Positions 6,785-9,654 of a stretch of 9,654 nt of DNA are shown piece after piece. The number at the start of each line of letters is the position of its first letter. Positions within the stretch are counted from its first letter, which is position 1. The notes below the pieces were generated by a model, which made no database searches, was not told where the DNA came from, and saw only the letters and a program-made list of their open reading frames with translations. A program made the translations under genes and the position numbers. The DNA is taken from assembly GCA_948815685.1 (NCBI GenBank), contig CAQJOC010000036.1, positions 1 through 9,654 on the forward strand, in the 5' to 3' direction. Origin of the DNA: an uncultured Eubacteriales bacterium (GTDB lineage: Bacteria; Bacillota; Clostridia; Oscillospirales; Acutalibacteraceae).

Positions 6785-7687
6785 TTAATTAATTATGCCC
6801 AGAGGTGTAAAATACGAAGTATTCTCTGAATCTGCCTTGCTAACATCCAGCTTCCCTGAATTTTTTTTATCTATTTTATTATCAATTATTTCTTTCGCTG
6901 TTAGTAATTTATAATTTATATTCTCTACACCTCCTATATTTATATCTATTTTATTATTATAATTCAAGGTAATTTTATTGGTATTCTCCATATCAACCAT
7001 ACATATTTCATTCTGAAAATATTTTTGTATATAACGCCTTATTTCTTTAAGGCACTCTTTATCTTTTTCATTTTTATAGTGAATTACGGTATCCTCTTGT
7101 AAATTACATAAATTTAATCCTTTTACTTCTAAAAAAGTGTCAAATTTATTATAATTACTTTCTAAAATTTTTCCGGTCTCACTTATTAAAAAATATTTAT
7201 CATCATTTTTAATAAAAAAATCCGGGTTCTCCAAATTTATATATATTTCAATTGAATTAGGGATTTTTTTTATAATTTTTACATCTTTAATATAGGAAAA
7301 ACTTTCACATATATTTTTTTTCGCAACATTTTTATTCATAAGCAGTAAATTAGAACCCGAACGTATTTGTGATGAAGCAATTATTTCTTCTTGAGCATAT
7401 TTGTCGCAATTATATACATATATATTTTTAATTTTAAATAGAAAAGTAAATGAGGCCACAATAAATAACAAAGAAATTAGGAAAACCACCAAATACAATT
7501 TTACTTCCGGTTTAATTTTATACTTTTTCTTTCTCTTTTTGTTTGTTCTCTTCCTTTTACTAACATTTTTACTTCTTTTATTAACTTTTCCTATCCCAAT
7601 TCCTCTGTTTTTTTTCTTTTTTCCATTTTCACTGTTCTCTTCTTTTTCTTTCTTTTTCTCTTTTCTTCCTTTTCTTAATTTATACAT
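6785..7687 (-). CDS. ftsQ: Cell division protein FtsQ/DivIB
   Basis: FtsQ/DivIB is a single-pass membrane protein of the divisome that supports septal wall synthesis. The 300-aa protein has three parts. The cytoplasmic tail (1-59) is extremely basic: I count 23 K and 7 R. A transmembrane helix (about 64-83) is followed by an extracytoplasmic POTRA-like domain (about 86-155: FKIKNIYVYN, then KDVKIIKKIPNSIEIYINLENP) and a beta domain. Sequence conservation is low, as is normal for this family. Identity rests on topology, the POTRA pattern and its place between murA and ftsZ. ATG 7687 has SD GAGGG (7700-7696) at 8 nt, and two in-frame TAA stops are adjacent. It begins 39 nt after murA and is probably co-transcribed. 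Its N-terminal coding DNA is nearly all purine on the coding strand, with an A8 run at 7615-7608. Confidence 0.88.
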   Translation of the reverse strand: MYKLRKGRKEKKKEKEENSENGKKKKNRGIGIGKVNKRSKNVSKRKRTNKKRKKKYKIKPEVKLYLVVFLISLLFIVASFTFLFKIKNIYVYNCDKYAQEEIIASSQIRSGSNLLLMNKNVAKKNICESFSYIKDVKIIKKIPNSIEIYINLENPDFFIKNDDKYFLISETGKILESNYNKFDTFLEVKGLNLCNLQEDTVIHYKNEKDKECLKEIRRYIQKYFQNEICMVDMENTNKITLNYNNKIDINIGGVENINYKLLTAKEIIDNKIDKKNSGKLDVSKADSENTSYFTPLGIIN

Positions 7688-7714
7688 TCAGTTTTCCCTC
7701 TTCCAGGTGTTTTC

Positions 7715-7730
7715 ATGATAATTATATCAT
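7715..7730 (-). other. Small hairpin at the murA stop codon
   Basis: ATGATA (7715-7720) and TATCAT (7725-7730) form a 6-bp stem with a 4-nt loop that covers the murA stop codon in the 39-nt murA-ftsQ gap. It is A/T-rich and has no U-run, so it is not a terminator. It may slightly affect coupling to ftsQ or be chance. Confidence 0.3.
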
Positions 7731-8983
7731 ATTCTTTTTATATTTGCTCCAATTTTGCACAAATTCCCTTCAATGTCTTCATATCCTCTGTCAATATGCC
7801 GAAGCCCGCTTATTTTCGTTGTACCCTCTGCACACAAACCTGCAACTACCAACGCTGCCGCACCTCTTAAGTCTTCTGCCCTTACGTCAGCTCCGGAAAG
7901 TCTTTTTACTCCATTTACAATTGCAGTTCTTCCCTCTACTTTTATATCTGCTCCCAAGCGCAAAAGCTCTCCTACATGTTTATAGCGACTTTCAAAAATA
8001 TTTTCTATAATTATACTTGACCCCTCGGCTGCACAAAGCATAGTCATAATAGGAGGCTGAGCATCCGTCGGAAACCCGGGATATGGCATAGTGCGTATCA
8101 CTGCATTTGATAAAAGCCTTTCGGGAGCAATTAATCGTAATTTTCCTTTGTCAAATATTTCTATTATACATCCGCATTCCTCAAATATCGGTATAACAGA
8201 ACTTAAATGTTCCGGATACACTCTGTTTATTAAAATATCGCCCGACGTTACGGCTGTAGCTGCCATATATGTTATAGCTGCGATTCTGTCGGGAATTATA
8301 CTGTAATGAGCCCCCTGAAGTCTATCCACACCTTCAATCTTTATTGTCCCTTCCCCTGCACCTCTTATCTTTGCCCCACATTTATTGAGATAATTAGCCA
8401 AATCTTGAATTTCAGGTTCTCTCGCGGCATTTGTTATTATTGTCTCTCCCTTGGCTTTCACAGCCGAAAGAATCAAATTTTCAGTTGCTCCGACACTTGG
8501 AAAAGAAAGAACTATATTGTTTCCCACAAGTCCTCTCCCTACATTACATTTAATTTTTCCATGGCTTTCTTCCGAAATCATTCCGAGCTGTCTAAGTCCA
8601 CTAAAATGTAAATCAAGCGGACGGGGCCCTAATTCGCATCCTCCCGGCAAAGAAATTTCGGCACAGCCCATTCTGGAAATTAATGCACCTAAAAAAATAA
8701 TGGAGGACCGCATTTTTCTCATATACATCTCTGGAATTTTATTTTTATTTATATTTTTCGGGTTTATAATCAAGCTTTCTCCCTCAAATTTAGTCTTACA
8801 TCCTAAAAAATTTAAAATTTCTACAGTAATCGCAACATCCGATAAATTAGGACAACCATGTATTACACTTTCTTCTTCACTCAAAATTGTAGCCGCTAAA
8901 ATAGGCAGTACGCTATTTTTTGCCCCTTGGAGCTTTATCTCTCCTTTTAGGCTTTTTCCTCCTTCTATAACAAGTTTAGGCAA
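7727..8983 (-). CDS. murA: UDP-N-acetylglucosamine 1-carboxyvinyltransferase MurA
   Basis: MurA transfers enolpyruvate from phosphoenolpyruvate to UDP-GlcNAc, the first committed step of peptidoglycan synthesis, in the cytoplasm. The 418-aa protein is full length. Key residues are visible: K22 and N23 in QGAKNSVLPI, the catalytic cysteine C116 in LPGGCELGPRPLDLH (the residue fosfomycin alkylates in the family), D307 in PYPGFPTDAQPP, and R399 in HIDRGYEDIEGNL. The start is TTG 8983 with a G6 SD (8996-8991) at 7 nt. It gives (M)PKLVIEGGKSLKGE, and K22/N23 then match the family numbering. An earlier TTG at 8998 overlaps the SD region and adds five atypical residues. ftsQ follows after 39 nt. Many low-GC bacteria have two MurA paralogues; which one this is cannot be told here. 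Confidence 0.97.
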   Translation of the reverse strand: MPKLVIEGGKSLKGEIKLQGAKNSVLPILAATILSEEESVIHGCPNLSDVAITVEILNFLGCKTKFEGESLIINPKNINKNKIPEMYMRKMRSSIIFLGALISRMGCAEISLPGGCELGPRPLDLHFSGLRQLGMISEESHGKIKCNVGRGLVGNNIVLSFPSVGATENLILSAVKAKGETIITNAAREPEIQDLANYLNKCGAKIRGAGEGTIKIEGVDRLQGAHYSIIPDRIAAITYMAATAVTSGDILINRVYPEHLSSVIPIFEECGCIIEIFDKGKLRLIAPERLLSNAVIRTMPYPGFPTDAQPPIMTMLCAAEGSSIIIENIFESRYKHVGELLRLGADIKVEGRTAIVNGVKRLSGADVRAEDLRGAAALVVAGLCAEGTTKISGLRHIDRGYEDIEGNLCKIGANIKRI

Positions 8984-8990
8984 TATATAT

Positions 8991-8996
8991 CCCCCC
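8991..8996 (-). promoter_or_regulatory. G6 Shine-Dalgarno site deciding the murA start
   Basis: A run of six G on the minus strand lies 7 nt before TTG 8983 and falls within codons 1-3 of the frame opened by TTG 8998, so the downstream TTG is the likely start. Confidence 0.7.
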
Positions 8997-9052
8997 AAAT
9001 ACTTTATAACTGATATTCATATTAGCCATAGTATTCAGGGCGAGTGGATTCG

Positions 9053-9090
9053 TTACGTAAGTTTACAATGTTTTTGTCGATTTTGCGTAA
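9053..9090. promoter_or_regulatory. Paired TTRCGTAA boxes in the murA/LRR divergent region
   Basis: The perfect palindrome TTACGTAA (9053-9060) and its one-mismatch copy TTGCGTAA (9083-9090) start exactly 30 bp apart, close to three helical turns. A further TTACGC (9201-9206, the complement of GCGTAA) sits at the expected start point of the LRR transcript. They may be operator sites, but no regulator is encoded nearby and chance is possible. The rest of the 267-nt gap holds the two divergent promoters and the LRR ribosome binding site. Confidence 0.3.
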
Positions 9091-9121
9091 AAATTTTTAT
9101 GAAATATTTCTCTGCTTTATA

Positions 9122-9151
9122 ATTTTATTGAACTATAAAATAATTTTGCAA
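9122..9151 (-). promoter_or_regulatory. Possible murA promoter
   Basis: On the minus strand -35 TTGCAA (9151-9146), an 18-bp spacer and -10 TAAAAT (9127-9122) would give transcription from about 9115 and a leader of about 130 nt. It lies almost back to back with the LRR-gene promoter. In such A/T-rich DNA this is only a candidate, and a promoter nearer the gene is not excluded. Confidence 0.4.
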
Positions 9152-9167
9152 AAATCAAAAATTGGCG

Positions 9168-9196
9168 TTGACAAATATTTAATCTTATATTAAAAT
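9168..9196 (+). promoter_or_regulatory. Strong promoter of the LRR protein gene
   Basis: The consensus -35 TTGACA (9168-9173), an optimal 17-bp spacer and -10 TAAAAT (9191-9196) place the start of transcription near 9203, about 48 nt before the ATG. It closely resembles the tRNA-Ile promoter and suggests strong housekeeping-sigma expression. Confidence 0.78.
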
Positions 9197-9250
9197 GCTA
9201 TTACGCTTAATCGAGTAAGACGTGAAAAATAAACTAAACGGAGGTTTTGT

Positions 9251-9654
9251 ATGAATTTTAAAAAATTGAAAAAGGCTAAAGTTAGTTTCGTAGGAAAATT
9301 TATCGCAGCAACTATTTTGGGTATGTCCGCAGCTTTCTTCGCTCCCGACGTTTGTAAAAATACCAGTTTCAGAGTATTGGCAGAAGGGACAATAACAACG
9401 GAAATAGCTTTACAGTTGATGGAAACTCATTATGATAAAAATACCAAAACATTAAATTTATCAGATACAGATTTTACAGAAATCGGCGAATATGCTTTTG
9501 CATGCCGGAAAAATAAAAATTTTGAAAAAACAAAAATATTTGAGCAAATAGAAGAAGTCATTTTGCCACCAAATTGTGAAAAAATAGGGCGCGGAGCATT
9601 TAGAGGTTGTGATCTTTGCCCCTACGATATAAAAATTGGTTTAGGGTCACAACT
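9251..9654 (+). CDS. Secreted BspA-like leucine-rich-repeat protein (3' truncated by window)
   Basis: The open frame runs from ATG 9251 past the window edge (134 complete codons seen). SD GGAGG (9240-9244) lies 6 nt upstream. The N-terminus is a Sec signal peptide: a basic stretch MNFKKLKKAK, then a hydrophobic core FIAATILGMSAAFFA (17-31). Cleavage may follow A28 or A44 (RVLA, then EG). From about residue 68 the sequence shows LRR_5/BspA-type repeat pieces: LNLSDTDFTEIGEYAFACRK (68-87), then IEEVILPPNCEKIGRGAFRG (100-119) followed by C120. The IG..AF.(G)C pattern is typical of this class. These proteins are usually surface or secreted adhesins or binding modules; the ligand here is unknown. 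Five cysteines occur among the visible residues (35, 85, 109, 120, 123). No anchor or enzymatic domain can be judged because the C-terminus is missing. It is transcribed divergently from murA. Confidence 0.85.
   Translation, partial: MNFKKLKKAKVSFVGKFIAATILGMSAAFFAPDVCKNTSFRVLAEGTITTEIALQLMETHYDKNTKTLNLSDTDFTEIGEYAFACRKNKNFEKTKIFEQIEEVILPPNCEKIGRGAFRGCDLCPYDIKIGLGSQ

Noticed and set aside
7725..7760. Internal promoter before ftsQ using TATAAT near the murA stop.
   Set aside because: The only TTGGAG-like -35 gives a 20-bp or a 15-bp spacer, and the TATAAT is part of the small A/T-rich hairpin.
8451..9122. A long plus-strand open frame (223 codons) opposite the 5' part of murA.
   Set aside because: It is antisense to a clearly conserved gene, its translation has no recognisable family or domain pattern, and no promoter or SD supports it.
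287..9169. Near-identical 16-mers at 287-302 and 9154-9169 (one mismatch), each near a GAGTAAGAC or its complement.
   Set aside because: In A/T-rich DNA of this length about one such pair is expected by chance, and the order and orientation of the two parts differ between sites.
9251..9355. Lipoprotein signal ending at C35 of the LRR protein.
   Set aside because: The residues before C35 are PDV, which do not fit a lipobox, and the cysteine is not right after the hydrophobic core. An ordinary Sec signal fits better.

Overview
The window looks like chromosomal housekeeping DNA from a low-GC (roughly one third G+C by eye) Gram-positive bacterium of the Clostridia. The main support is a short primary sigma factor of the SigA type, the gene order dgt-dnaG-rpoD, a zinc-type ribosomal protein L31, a murA-ftsQ/divIB-ftsZ cell-wall and division cluster, Gram-positive style Shine-Dalgarno sequences, and a secreted BspA-like leucine-rich-repeat protein of a kind common in gut and oral anaerobes. 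TGA acts as a normal stop (murA, yigZ), so the genetic code is standard. I cannot name the genus.

Layout from left to right: a minus-strand tRNA-Ile(GAT) with encoded CCA and its own promoter (27-172); an AT-rich gap; then seven more minus-strand protein genes, which in transcription order (right to left) are murA (8983-7727), ftsQ/divIB (7687-6785), ftsZ (6597-5464), rpmE (5349-5092), yigZ (4991-4368), dgt (4342-3278), dnaG (3268-1487) and rpoD (1467-346), eight in all. At the right edge a plus-strand LRR protein starts at 9251 with a strong promoter and runs out of the window.

Transcription units, inferred from gaps and promoter-like sequences: (i) murA-ftsQ, (ii) ftsZ from its own promoter at about 6676-6705, (iii) rpmE-yigZ-dgt-dnaG-rpoD from a promoter at about 5389-5417, with gaps of only 9-25 nt in the last four genes, (iv) tRNA-Ile, (v) the LRR gene, divergent from murA. 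Unit (iii) joins a ribosomal protein, a translation-linked IMPACT protein, a dNTP hydrolase, the primase and the housekeeping sigma factor. It resembles the classical macromolecular-synthesis operon, with L31 instead of S21 as the ribosomal protein at its head.

Translation starts needed care. Placing them by Shine-Dalgarno spacing and family N-termini moves four starts downstream of the longest open frame (murA, ftsZ, rpmE, yigZ). Four of the eight minus-strand genes then start with TTG and one with GTG. No exotic system such as a CRISPR array, insertion sequence, prophage or toxin pair was seen. The items most worth a second look are the LRR surface protein, the TTG starts, a GC-rich hairpin with alternative pairings between rpmE and yigZ, and the divergent FtsZ tail.
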